From contig OX393579.1 in the NCBI GenBank assembly GCA_947652605.1, positions 40,058,970-40,122,969 of the forward strand: a DNA stretch of 64,000 nt. The letters run 5' to 3'. Origin of the DNA: Elmis aenea. Taxonomy: Eukaryota; Arthropoda; Insecta; Coleoptera; Elmidae. Shown one piece after another: positions 22,651-33,817 of the stretch. How positions within the stretch are numbered: position 1 is the first letter of the stretch; every line of letters starts with the position of its first letter. The position numbers and the translations under genes were made by a program. The notes beneath the pieces are model-generated. The model worked only from the letters and a program-made list of their open reading frames with translations, had not been told where the DNA came from and did not search any database.

Positions 22651-23190
22651 AACACTTAAATATGGAATGTTCAAATCTGGAAAATGCACCGGTAGAATCA
22701 TTCAAATCTTGAATCGTTCAACGCTAGAATCACTCAACGCGGAAATCGCTCATCACAAGAACGCTCAAATCTGGAATCCAGAAATTAAGAATTTTTGCTG
22801 CCCTCTATATTACAACAGCCAAAGTATGAGATAATTACAGAAAACCAATACAAAATTTTGCAAAATAATTTGTTTAAACTTTATTTACTGACTAAGCATT
22901 ATAATTACGCAATTTTGCCCCAATTTGTAGCCCTTCGGTTACATTAACATTGACACGTTGTTTTTTTTTCCACTATACAATAGTTAAATCAAAATCTGTA
23001 ATTATATCATACTTTGGCTGTTGTAATATAGAGGGCAGCAAAAATGCTTAACTTCTGGATTCCAGATTTGAGCGTTCTGCGATGAGCGATTTCCGCGTTT
23101 AGTGATTCCAGCGTTGAACGATTCAAGATTTGAATGATTTTACCGGTGCATTTTCCAGATTTGAACATTCCATATTTAAATGTTCCAGAT
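22651..23190. repeat. Fold-back MITE inside the hAT, arms of short repeats
   Basis: Sequence from about 22651 (GGAACACTTAAATATGGAAT) to 22845 recurs inverted at about 22998-23190. The arms are built of degenerate short units such as GAATCATTCAAATC, GAACGCTCAAATCTGG and GAATCACTCAACGC, then a shared block TGCTGCCCTCTATATTACAA. The AT-rich centre has no coding signal. It is a second, separate fold-back insertion in the same hAT. Confidence 0.85.
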
Positions 23191-23252
23191 ATGAATGGCT
23201 TACCGGTTTTTCCCGGGCCGGTTGAATTTCCCAGTCCGCTACTGACCGTGTG

Positions 23253-23984
23253 GAACGGTTTTAATGCGAATAATAAATCGGTTTCGGTTCCAACCACGAG
23301 GGATCGACTTAGAAGTAACTTGTAGGATATATAAAAGTAACCTTATGGTTTTTGGATCGAATTTGTTTGGCGACTGGGAAAACTAAGTAGGTGAGGTGTG
23401 TAGACTGGAGATGACTTCCCCACTTCTGTTTATTACTGTCGTGTTCCGTAAATTATAGAATACGAATGCAAATTTTCGTTTTATTTAAAAATGAACATAC
23501 TTTTTTATATTTTTCGTATATTAAAAGACGTGCAACCCATTCTGCCAGTTAAGTAATGTGTTCATTATGATGCGTATACCAAATCCAAATTTCAAAGTAG
23601 GTAGGTACTAAGCTAAAATCTATGATATTTGTTTGTTTCTTCGCCATAACTTGTTTTTTAAAATTCTATAAATATTCTGTTTCACAGCAACTTTTAATTC
23701 TGCCCGTAATGAGCTATTAAATTTTTTGGTAGTCAATTCATATTTTTGCGATATTTGCTTTCTAATTTTGTATATGCGCTATATTTTTTTCACACTGTTA
23801 GCTAGAACTTTTTTCTAAATGCAGTGTTTGACTAAAATATTGAAGTTGTTAAAGATTTTTATAAAAATTGTTTTAACGCAATATGCTTGGAAAGAAACAA
23901 AATGTACTTGGTAAAAAATTGTTTAATTTTTTAATAAAAATTAATTTGAGATTATTATTGATAAGGTTATATTTTAAAATATGC
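23253..23984. other. No recognised feature
   Basis: Anonymous AT-rich sequence between the hAT remnant and the LINE tail. Confidence 0.4.
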
Positions 23985-24013
23985 AATATTATAATAATAA
24001 TAATAATAATAAT
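23985..24013. repeat. (ATA)n microsatellite at a LINE 3' end
   Basis: About nine ATA/TAA units lie directly against the C-terminal end of the minus-strand LINE fragment. The position fits the simple-repeat tail that several LINE clades have in place of poly(A). Confidence 0.8.
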
Positions 24014-24650
24014 AGGCTTTATTTAGTTATAAAAGAAACTATATATACATCAATCTTTACAACTAGTACTTCAAATTAAAATTGCAGTTTTACATGGGTC
24101 TTACAACCTTCTTTAAACGCATGCAGATTAACAGAATATTTTAATTCGTTTGGTAATTGATTAAATAATTTTAGCCCTTTGTAATAGAGCGAGTTCTGTG
24201 TACTACTTTTTTTACATTTAGGCAGTCTAAAATGTTCTCTTTGTTTCATAATCATGCTGTTCTTTGTTGTATATCAGATATTTACTCATATATCCTGGCA
24301 TCATATTGTTTATACATTTATATGTTAGAACCAAAACGTTATACACTGTATTTTGCCATATATTAAGGAACCCCAACTAATTATGCATATATTCAATTTT
24401 AGTTAATTTAGAACACTGTAATATGATACGCAAAGCTCTGTTTTGCTGCTTTTGTAATTTTTTCAGATCCCCCTCATTACTTAGAAATATTACGCTACTG
24501 CAATAATTAAAGTATGGTTCTATTATTGTATGATAGACCAATATCCTAGCTTCAAAGTTTAATTTATTCGATATTCTCCCAAAATAACTAATTTTTGCAC
24601 CAACTTTTTTTACAATATAATCTATGTTCTTTTTAAATTTTAGATGATTA
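24014..24650 (-). pseudogene. CR1-like LINE C-terminal fragment
   Basis: Read on the minus strand, the fragment shows VYHTIIEPYFNYCSSVIFLS, then LKKLQKQQNRALRIILQCSK. Further on come YNVLVLTYKCINNMMPGYMS, TFRLPKCKKSSTQNSLYYKG and LKLFNQLPNEL. These are the usual features of the RT thumb and C-terminal region of CR1/Jockey-type LINEs. It is 5'-truncated at about 24650 and has scattered stops, for example after YMHN. Its 3' end is the adjoining (ATA)n tail. Confidence 0.85.
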
Positions 24651-24795
24651 TAAATAAAAACTCTATTTACTTTGCAAAAAATCCATTAAAAATGCAGGGG
24701 GCTATTGTTTTTAAAGTAATCCCCAAAACAGCAACACAATACAGCATATTTCTTTAATAGAAATAACTACACCTTGGTGAAAAATTCAAATTTTT

Positions 24796-25480
24796 TTATC
24801 TTCTTATTCTTCTTTTCCTAAACGCCTTTTGCCTTACGGCGTCGGCTTTTGATGGTTCTCCACCTATCATCCTTTCCATTTCTTCCTGTCTGCAGATCGC
24901 TCTCATCTCCCCAACTGTTCTTTCTCGTTCGCGGGCTAGTTGTTCTATTCTATTTTCCATGTTAGTTGTTGGCCTGTCCGCCTCTTCCCGTACCTCCTTG
25001 ATTTCGTTACACTCTGTGCTTCCGGCGGCATCATCTGTACGTGCCCATACCATTTTAGTTGTTTTTCTTCTACACTTTGGGTTACAGGATTTTCCCTTAG
25101 GTTCTTCTGTATGTCTTCATTTTTGCACTTGTCTCTTTTAGTTTTTCCTGCTATCTTTCTTAGAAATTTCATTTCAGCTGCTGTTAGTCTCTTCTCGTGT
25201 TTAGTTGTTAGGGGCCATGTCTCGCTACCATACAACATAGTTGGTATTACAACCGTGGTGTAGATTCTGATTTTTGTTTCTATACTGATTTTTTCCCCCA
25301 AGACTTGTTTTATTTAATTGGTAGTATATTCTCGAGGTTTTTCTGCTTAGAATTTCCGTGTCTATTTTCCCGTCTTCGCTTATTTTAGTTCCTAGGTAGT
25401 CCATTGTTGTGACTTGTTCCAGAACGTCCTCTCCGCACTTAATGTATTGCTGGTCTTCGGCATCGTTTATTTTCATTATT
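24796..25480 (-). pseudogene. Second LINE fragment, RT C-terminus
   Basis: Three overlapping frames on the minus strand rebuild the end of a different non-LTR element. They are TMDYLGTKISEDGKIDTEIL, then after a frameshift RIYTTVVIPTMLYGSETWPL with RLTAAEMKFLRKIAGKTKRD, then LKWYGHVQMMP, and finally a basic tail with RRYGKRRTG. This LYGSETW...WYGHV architecture is common in RTE-like and related insect LINEs; the clade is not fixed. Fragment edges at 24796 and 25480 show no clear duplication. Confidence 0.85.
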
Positions 25481-25614
25481 TTCGTTATTTAATATAATGT
25501 TTATATTACATGATATGGATTTATTTATATTGTTTAAGTTTGTACTCTTTAGTATTGATGAGATGATAATTTCAAGAAATATGTTTTAATTTTAATAATT
25601 TTGCTAGTTCACAG

Positions 25615-27030
25615 CAGGGATGGAATAACGTTTTAAATCGTTACGTTATTGTATAACGTTATTTATTATTTGTTTTGGTTACATAACGTTATAAATAACA
25701 TTAAAAAATGAATTGTTATGTTATATAACGTTATATAACGTTACATAAATTATGCTATACAGGGTGTTTCTTAAATAATGCAAAAAAAAATCGGAAAGTG
25801 ATTTCTTATCGAAAATTAAGTGGGGTCTTTTATATAAGTTTTTTTTCTTAGACGTATCCTTTCGGTAAAATTAGGTTTTTATTTTATTTCTCAAATTTAG
25901 ATAAATGTCGGAGAATTTAGTATACTTATTAAAAGGTTTCCATAGTTATATTTTTAATCATCTTCCACCTTCACAACGGGCTAAAAAGTGCGACCCCTGT
26001 TGGTTTTTTAATCAGAACTTTTTGGTGAGTTAAAATTTTGCAATTTAATTTTTTTTTGTATGTTTAATTTATTTCGAACCTTTTTTTATTCTTTAGTTTT
26101 TCTCGTAAATCCTACAGTTTTGAGTAAGAAATCAAATTAGTGAAAATTATGTTTATGTTCATATTGGGTAGATTGGACGGGCGTTTTAGCGTTGTCGACG
26201 CGTAAACGTCAAAATGAATTACACCCGTCACTTCTACCAAATATGAACATAAACAAACCATGGTAACCGCCAAAATGAATCGTTTTATATTGAAATATTT
26301 GATGGTTCATGTTCATTCATATAATTTTTTACTCAAAAACTGTAGGTTTAACGAGAAAAGAATAAAAAAAACTTCTAAATTAATCAAGTTTTCAAAAAAA
26401 AAATCAAATTGCTAGATTTCAACCCACCAAAAAGTTCTGATAAAAAAACCAACAGGGGTCGCACTTTTCAGCCCCCTGTGAAGGTGGGAGATGATTAAAA
26501 ATATTACTATGGCAAACCTTTTAATAAGTATAGAACATTTACCGAATATCATTCTCCTACATTTATATTTATCCCAAGAGAAATAAAATAAAAACCCAAT
26601 TTAACCGATCCCCTTTAGGGGGTGTAACTCCTAAAGGAAGCCCTAAAGAAAAAAAAATATATGAAAGACCCCTCTTAATTTTTGATAAGGAATCACCTCC
26701 CGATTTTTTTCGCATTATTTAAGAAACGTGCTGTATAAAAGTAATTTTTAATTGTAACTGAAATTATTTTTGGGATCTGTAAATGTAAATTTAAAAAATA
26801 GTACAAAATTACGTTGAGATATTTTATTTTCATTTTAATTTCTTAAATACAAACAAAATATATTCTATTTATAGAGAATAACGATACAAAATAACTTTTA
26901 ATGAAACGTTATCGGTTATTATAACGTTATATAACGTTATAAAAATATCGTTACGTTATTGCATAAAAAATTATAGTTGAATCGTTATTATAACGTTATC
27001 GGGTATCGTTACGTTACGTTTCCATCCCTG
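25615..27030. mobile_element. hAT-type element with ATAACGTTAT subterminal repeats
   Basis: Ends CAGGGATGGAA and TTCCATCCCTG are inverted repeats. The octamer GTTCACAG is duplicated perfectly at 25607-25614 and 27031-27038, typical of hAT. The first and last 140-150 bases are dense with the self-complementary unit TATAACGTTATATAACGTTA, probably transposase-binding repeats. No transposase is visible. A 974-base CAGGGTG MITE is nested at 25760-26733, so the element itself was about 440 bases. Confidence 0.93.
25760..26733. mobile_element. Palindromic CAGGGTGTTTCTTAAA MITE, copy 1
   Basis: The left end CAGGGTGTTTCTTAAATAAT and the complement of the right end CAGCACGTTTCTTAAATAAT match, with TA on both sides (25758-25759, 26734-26735). 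Almost the whole element is a palindrome: CCAACAGGGGTCGCACTTTT on the right mirrors AAAAGTGCGACCCCTGTTGG on the left. The centre near 26160-26260 holds further inverted blocks around GTTTATGTTCATATTGGGTA. It has no coding capacity. Confidence 0.9.
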
Positions 27031-27038
27031 GTTCACAG

Positions 27039-28750
27039 TGTTAATTAATCTATTGTCAATATAACTTTCAAACGAATTTCTACTATCTTTTCAAAGTTTG
27101 TAATTGTTTAGCTCAAAATTTTCATAACATTTTAAATTCCACTAAATCGTTTGACTTTAGACCCATACATAGGTATAATCTCATATATTATTTAAAGAGA
27201 AATAAAACAATATACAGGGCGTTTCTTTTAAAATTTTAAAGTTTGGGTGCGTTTCCGATTAAATGGGAAATTGTGTTGCAACCCTTATACTTGCATCGAA
27301 TCCGGAACATACAACAATGATCAGTTACTAAATGTCATTGTAATATTTTTAATAGTATTTTAGATATTTCATTGTTTTTATATTTTTGGCTAGCACTGTG
27401 TAAACATTAAATATCTTAATGGTGAAATGTAGACTACATTATGAAACTTACAAGAGAACTTCTGCAACGAACAATAATTAAACAAAGTAATATACGGGGT
27501 GTCCCAAATTTAAAACTCACTATTGGGGCGTCGGTTATCCTAAAAGCTATAATGTTAGTTAGATTGAAGCCAAGTCGCCTAGTTTGATGCTTAATTCAAA
27601 TAAAAACTTAGTTTAAAACTTATTCGTAAAAAACTAAAAACTACGGAACTACGCCCCAGTTTAATTGTCACGAAGTTCTTAAGATAGCGAGAGCGTAGAG
27701 CCTGTTTACCCTTTAGAAATGTAAAAAATTATACCATAAAACAAACAAAAACAAAATATTTAACTACCACAAAACTACTACAAAAGATTTTTTTAAATAC
27801 TTAAGTCTCCATGTTTAATAGTTTCAAGTTTTATGTAATTGCAAAATCTGAAGCGATTAACATAAATTATCTTGAAAGCTGAATGCAGATCACGAAGGTC
27901 TCTATCTGCTTGTGTGATCAATAAAAATGACAGGGCAAGTGTAAATTAATTGATAAATTATTACTACATTATGTTTATAATGAAATCTAAAATTACGTAC
28001 AATTACATTGTATAAATAATTGATTAAAGCGAATACTGTTAAATTGACACTAAATTACATTTATATGTAAATATGCATCTATGTTTACCTATATATGTAA
28101 TGCAACACTTAAAATAATTAAATTCGTGCTAATTTAGTTACCCACTGGAGTATGTGTTAGTGCACATTCAAGGCTGAAGGAATTAAATAGTTGGCGTAAT
28201 ATCTGATTCCAATATAAGTTCGATTGTAGTGCGATGCAAATTTCATATGGAGTCTTGCTTATTTCTTGCAAAATTTAGTTTATGTTATAAATAGCACCGT
28301 TATGTTGGATATACACGGTGTAGGGTACTTTTAAATGTGTTTTGTGAAGTCACAACGCTGTACTATTTTTTTTGTGCTTCAGATACTAGTTTAGGAAGAG
28401 ATAGTTTCTGTAGCAGGTTATGAAAAGATTTAAAATACAATAGATGTTTTTATAATATGAATCAGTTCAATTTGTATCAATATAAAAAACAGTTTTAGTT
28501 GCTGTTGATTTAAAAAAAAATCTTTTAAAGCATTAAGAAATTGTTAACGGTCAGTTCCATATTTTTAGTGCATAAATGAAAAACTGAATAATACTGCATT
28601 TTCTAGTTACGGATAAACATAATAAAATAATGGTAGTTACTAGAAATTTACGAAAATACTTATGATACTCGACATATTTTACAAGTTTGCTACATTTTAA
28701 ATAGATTTTATATTTCATGCAACTGTTAAATTTCTAAAAAAATCCTTGTA
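27039..28750. other. No gene; two unpaired element ends
   Basis: TA-CAGGGCGTTTCTTTTAAA at 27215 and TA-CGGGGTGTCCCAAATTTAA at 27495 look like left ends of CAGGGTG-type elements, but no matching right ends were found. The rest is anonymous. Confidence 0.45.
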
Positions 28751-28754
28751 TTAT

Positions 28755-28860
28755 TTGTTTTTATTAAATAAAAAAAGCTTTAACTAACCTTTAACCTGAC
28801 CCTCATTCATTTGGTCAGTAGGTTATAGAGGGTTTATTTCAAATACTGATTAAAAGTGTT
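28755..28860. repeat. Fragment of the CCTTTAACCTG.CCCTC repeat family
   Basis: The block CTTTAACTAACCTTTAACCT, followed by CCCTCATTCATTTGGTCA, matches the centres of the palindromic elements at 44359-44858 and 56550-56959. No GAATTCGTGAAATAGGC arms are visible here, so this is only a core fragment or a shared sub-repeat. Confidence 0.5.
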
Positions 28861-29409
28861 TAAAAATGATAATAAATAGCAGCTTAAATTTTTAAGGTAT
28901 TTACGAAGAGTTTCTTATAGTTTATTGTTACATTTATTGATAAGCTATTAGAATTATCTTCTTCTTCTTAATCGGTTCCTCTTGGACGTTTCGGTGTCGA
29001 GGTATGCTTTTCTATTTCTGTATTAAGTTTCGCCACTCCTGTCTATCGTTAGCTAATTGTGGCACATCTCTCCAGCTGACTCCTTTTTCTTCTAGTCTCT
29101 GCCTCATTTCTTTTTCCCATTTTATTCTTGGTCTTCCCCTATTAATTTTTCCCTCCATCTTTATTTTTCATCCTATTTTCGCCTATCTACTTTCTGGCAT
29201 GCGTAACAGATGTCCAAGCCAGCTTAACTGATTCGTCTTAGTTTTTTTTAAAACATCTGTTACTCCTAGGTTTTTCTGAATTTTTTCGTTACTGATTTTA
29301 TCGATCAGTCTACATCCCTCTATTCTTCTCAGATATCTAATTTCCTGTATTCTTTGTTTTTGTTTGTGTCCAAGTTTCTGAACTGTAGGTACGTGAGAAT
29401 GGGTACGTA

Positions 29410-30200
29410 CAGAATGGGCAAATTTCGATGTTTTAATAGGGAATCTCGGTAACTACAAGAGGTAAAACATTTAAAAACTCATTTGGTACAAGTTACGAAG
29501 GTTTTGTAATTTGTTGTTGTGATAAACATTATAAATATATAACAGTAAGGAAACAACGTTAAAGTCGGAATCTGCAGTAATGTAGGAGTAGTTTATTGTA
29601 GTTTATCTTATGTTCAAATATTTGTAATGTTTATCACAATAACATATTTCAAAACCTTCGTAACTTGTACCAAATGAGTTTTAAAAGGTTTAACACCTTG
29701 TTTTGTTTTTGTTTTCACAGCCTACTATAGTTTTGTTTAAAAAAAAAAACTAAAAAACCTCCGTAACTTGCGTATTATTAAAATTAAATAAGTACATCAA
29801 CCCTTATATATTTGGAATGACAAAAAAATAAGGAATTTAAATCAGTCATAGCCAACTACGGGTTCCATTTAAAAAAATACAACTTTATGTCACAACTCGA
29901 ATTTCGGATTTTTTTTTTTTTGAAAGATTGTCTACGCCACTGCATTCTTGTCAAAAAAGTGCCTGTAGAACGTCAAAATTATTTTTTTTATTTTCATAAA
30001 CAAGCGAGATACAGTCATAAAACGAAAAGTCAAAAAATCGAGTTATCGGCGATAACTCGAAAACAAAAGACGATAACCAATTTTAGTTTTCACCATTAAG
30101 TTTTTCTCGAAAAAAGAGATAGAGGATGCGCGGTCCGTTTTTTGATACCTCTTATAGTTACCGAGATTCCCTATTAAAACATCGAAATTTGCCCACCCTG
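29410..30200. mobile_element. Palindromic MITE inserted in the LINE, TA duplication
   Basis: The left end is CAGAATGGGCAAATTTCGAT and the complement of the right end is CAGGGTGGGCAAATTTCGAT. TA flanks both sides (29408-29409, 30201-30202). Arms share TGTTTTAATAGGGAATCTCG and GGTAACTA; an inner inverted pair near 29480-29530 and 29620-29690 shares ACCTTCGTAACTTGTACCAA reading inward. No protein is encoded. The insertion interrupts a LINE reading frame exactly at a TA. Confidence 0.9.
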
Positions 30201-30456
30201 TACACCGCATTAAAAACTTGGGTCTCCGTATCTTTTGATATTTCCTTCTTACTTACATTTATTGGTGGCGTAGTAAAATTTCGTCGCTGCCGCTATTCTG
30301 TTATTCAAATCTACCTCCAATCTCTCTGCAGTTATTGTTTTTAAATATTTGAAATTCTCTACCTGCTCTAGCTTTTTTTGGTCTAGCATAATTGTAACTG
30401 GTTCATGATTTGTCGCTATAGCCTTTGTCTTTGTTATATTAATATTCATATTATAT

Positions 30457-31083
30457 TGTGACAGACCGTACTGTACATAGGCCGCACTGTTGTGAAAGAG
30501 TACATATTACTCTTATATTTATTGTTGTTAATTATGGCTCGCAATCGTCTTTGTAATGTGGTTGGACCCTCCAACGTTGTTTTACGTAGTACACAGGTCT
30601 AGAGCAATTAGTACACAGTAAGAAACAAATAAAACACAACAATTTTAACAACAAACTCCTTTATTTTTCAACTGGCTGTACATTTCTCAGTGGTTGGATC
30701 TTAACTACCCAGCGACACTGTCCCAAGATTTTAGGTTTCCTGTTGCTATCCCATTTTTATTGTAGTTGCATCTTTGTCATTCTTTCCTATAAACACATAG
30801 TTGTGCGAGTAGTTTGTTCTACTTATGATGTACAACTTTATCAACAAGTCATTTGTTGATTGACGAAACCCAAATGCTGGCGTTGTAGGACCCAAGTAAT
30901 GACCGTAATATTTTAACGTTAATGTGTTTTACTAAAGTTGAAATCCTCATAACTTGGTACTTTTGAAGTGTTACATGTTTTAGTAACTGATGCATCAGCA
31001 TTTGTTGCAATGTTATTCATTTAAAAGTAAATGAAATAATATTGAAGTAAAATAAAATAATTGATATCGGGCGGGGTGTCACA
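30457..31083 (+). mobile_element. Solo LTR, TGTGACAG...GTGTCACA, 4-bp duplication
   Basis: A 627-base segment begins TGTGACAGACC and ends GGGTGTCACA, so it starts TG and ends CA within a short inverted repeat. ATAT flanks it on both sides (30453-30456, 31084-31087), a 4-base duplication as made by Ty3/gypsy-type integrases. An AATAAA signal near 30628 supports plus-strand orientation. No internal retroelement sequence adjoins it, so it is a solo LTR left after recombination between two LTRs. It splits the minus-strand LINE. Confidence 0.87.
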
Positions 31084-31461
31084 ATATCTACTTTATGTAT
31101 CTGCCCATACCTCTAGATTGAGTTGCAAGTCCTTTTCGCTTTTAGCTAATAGCACCACATCTTGTGCAAAGGCTAGTTCTGTTAAGGATATTGGTTTTAG
31201 TTTATTCCAACCCCAGTAGGCTTTTTTTTTTTTTGTTTACATTGTTTAATTATTTTCTCCATAAGAATTATAAAGAGCAGTTGATTTAAGGTGCCTCCTT
31301 GTCTTACTACCACTGTTGTTATGAATTTCTAGGAACTGCTGTTAAGGGTTCGCGTTCGCACATATATAGTTTCTGCTACTCTTATATAAACTCGATGGCG
31401 TTTAACAATACTTCTCCCACTCTACTTTGCAATTAGAAATACTCAGTGTCAAAAACATATA

Positions 31462-32773
31462 AGGTAATTCCGGGAGATATGCCCCACTGGGAGAGATGCC
31501 TCGGTTGTTCTATTTTCGCATGCTAATGACAGATGCCAAAATTTGTACTGTATTATTGTTCCGTAACAGTTGCTATCTGGAAGGCATACTGCCGTTGGCA
31601 AAAATTTCGGGTGGTGTGCGGTTGTCAACAAAATTAAGATGAGTTCAACGATTTTAACATGGCGCTATAATGTAGTAATAACTTAAAGATACCGGCAATT
31701 CGAAATTTATTATTTTTTATGGAACACTTTTAGCCAGCTTCTCAAATACATTGTTAAGGTTATTATTGCAATAAAATACACCGGTATCTTTTAAGTTCCA
31801 TTTTTTTCCCTGGGGCCTCTAACCCGTACTAAAAGGAGAGTTGCCCCATTTTATCGAGGTACAGATGCCCCGGTGGAACATCTATTCCTTATACACAATA
31901 CAGCAACAACTAATCAATTTATTAATTAATACTGTAACACAAGCATCCTAGAAAGACTATATTGACATTATTTATGAAAAATAAACTATGTTCAGAGATG
32001 CCTACGACGTATAAGAGGAAAACATCTGATAAAACCAGAAGGCAATGGTCTTCAGAACAATTCAGAGAAGAATTAAGAAGAACAAAATCTTTTTAACATA
32101 TGTTCAGTGACAAATCCCTTAGCTAGGATGACCAACCATAGCAAAGGGATAACATTTTTGTAATAGTTAGGTAGTAAGTCAAGTTGCAAAATACATTCTA
32201 ATTCAAGTTCTCATTTGACCACATGCATTAATTCGATACAAGTTCTCATTCAATACCAGTCAAGTAGTAATCTTAAACAAATTTCTTGGTTCTGTAAATA
32301 AATTACATTACAAAAATTTAAAGCCGACGTCGAGCTAAATATTTTAAGAAGACGAACAAGCAGACCAAGCGTCGAAACGTTCGTTCTTCTTTACCGTCGT
32401 TATCGTTGTCGTACATAACGACGTCGTAAGTGTGTTAAGTTGATATGATCAATCGAGTGTACGATTCGTAACATATCAATAAAAATACATTTTAGATTTA
32501 ATATTTTTGGTGTCATTGATCGTTTAAGGCCGGGGCATCACTCCCATTTATATGGGGCATCTCAACCGCACTGTCGGGAGAGATGGCCAAAAACATGGTT
32601 TTGCTTAATTTTTTTTTTGTAAACTTCCGGTCGTAATATTCAAATTTTGAATGTCGTGCGTTATTCTCAATTGAATTGGCTATGCATATCCATTTTTTCG
32701 GAGACTACAAAGTAAAAAATTATTAAAAGGTGATTTTTTTGCCTTAGGTGGGGCAACTGTCCCGGAATTACCT
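31462..32773. mobile_element. pogo-like transposon remnant, AGGTAATTCCGGGA ends
   Basis: The left end AGGTAATTCCGGGAGATATG and the complement of the right end AGGTAATTCCGGGACAGTTG match, flanked by TA (31460-31461, 32774-32775). Subterminal blocks with ATGCCCC, CGGGGCAT and GGGAGAGATG recur near both ends. An N-terminal transposase fragment lies in the middle. The stretch from about 32110 to 32515 contrasts in sequence and may be a further insertion. The catalytic domain is missing. Confidence 0.75.
31998..32096 (+). pseudogene. pogo-type transposase N-terminus (HTH_psq-like), 32 residues
   Basis: The plus strand reads MPTTYKRKTSDKTRRQWSSE then QFREELRRTKSF and a stop. The pattern MP..Y.RKT..R..W....... 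is the opening of psq-type helix-turn-helix pogo transposases. Only this lead-in survives. Its position between matching TA-flanked ends supports the assignment; on its own the match would be weak. Confidence 0.55.
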
Positions 32774-32775
32774 TA

Positions 32776-33809
32776 CGGTATTTTATAGGAAATACATCAT
32801 AGCAACTAAATTGCTATTTGACGACATATATAAGCAGAAATGTATAATATGTAAGCACACACACACAACGGATGTGACGTTTCAAGTTTTTATGTGTGAT
32901 CTATTAGTCCTTATTTCTCTGAAATGCTTGTTTTTAGCCATTATCAAGAGGTATCAAAACGCTATTGTATTATGTAGACTCGTTCGAGACTTTTAACTGC
33001 TTCACCGAAACGTTGGCAAACTCAATAGATGCCTTTTTGAATTCCCCTTTATATGAATTTATAAGAACCGATATCACGCTAATAAGTTCAAAATGCAGTA
33101 CAGTTTACGCTGTTATATAATGCTCTGCTTTGAAGTCATTAAAATACCTAACGGATCGTCTAAAATTATATACGCCTCTTGGCTTTTTGTGGTTGCAATA
33201 TTAACAAGGCAAAATAATCAAAAATTCAAATGCAACGTCACAAGCTAACAATATCTAGTTTTTGTGCGTGTGGTGCACAAGTTTCTTAAATATGGGTGTG
33301 TACCCGGCTTGGTCAATCACGTAATAATTTGCAAGGCTCTACTACACCAAGAACGTAATAATGCAGTATCATCAACTAAATGAAAAACGACAACAGCAAA
33401 TAATCAGTTTTACCATAACTGTACATCGAGATCTCTTCCTGCTCAATCTTAACAATATTTTTCTTCGTATCATAACGATCTTTACAACTAAGCATAATTT
33501 GCAGATAAAAGTACAGCGACGTTTGATATCGATAGTCCATGAATAAATAACTGTAAGTGTTACACGCCTATAAAACATCTACAAAATGAAATATATAATA
33601 GTCAACACGTAATCACATGCCGTTGTATATATTTACATGTGGGTGAACGCAAACGTCAGTAACTTTGGATTTTTAGGTGATTAGGTGTTTGTCGATACTA
33701 TTAAGTTAATTGTCTCGTTTAAGTGACCTAAAAAAACATTAAACAGAACCTTTTAAAGATTTAATTTAGTCATTACCACAGGGGTACGATTAAACATTAA
33801 CGCGAATAC
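32776..33809. other. No recognised gene
   Basis: A short (CA)n tract lies near 32858. Otherwise nothing recognisable is present in about 1 kb. Confidence 0.4.
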
Positions 33810-33817
33810 ATTGTGCT

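Larger units (their letters stand above)
21157..23244 (+). mobile_element. hAT element remnant, CAGTGGCGGACTGGG ends
   Basis: The left end CAGTGGCGGACTGGGCCGG and the complement of the right end CAGTAGCGGACTGGG match. Flanking octamers are ACTGTGTG (21149-21156) and ACCGTGTG (23245-23252), seven of eight identical, consistent with an old hAT duplication. It contains a decayed transposase N-terminus on the plus strand and two separate inverted-repeat insertions, a near-perfect hairpin at 21248-21387 and a fold-back repeat at 22651-23190. Confidence 0.86.
28960..31450 (-). pseudogene. LINE RT and C-terminus, split by a MITE and a solo LTR
   Basis: From about 31440 leftward the minus strand carries decayed RT: a degenerate strand around GSKTRRHLKSTALYN, then WNKLKPISLTELAFAQDVVL. 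There the usual FADD box has become FAQD, followed by LAKSEKDLQLNLEVWADT. The protein is interrupted by the solo LTR (30457-31083), resumes with MNINITKTKAIA and VENFKYL, and is interrupted again by the MITE (29410-30200). It ends with RIQEIRYLRRIEGCRLIDKI, NQLSWLGHLLRMPESR and RGRPRIKWEKEMRQRLEEKG. With the MITE removed at TA, the frame reads cleanly across the junction as FNAVYVPILTY, so the LINE was already there when the MITE landed. Confidence 0.87.
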
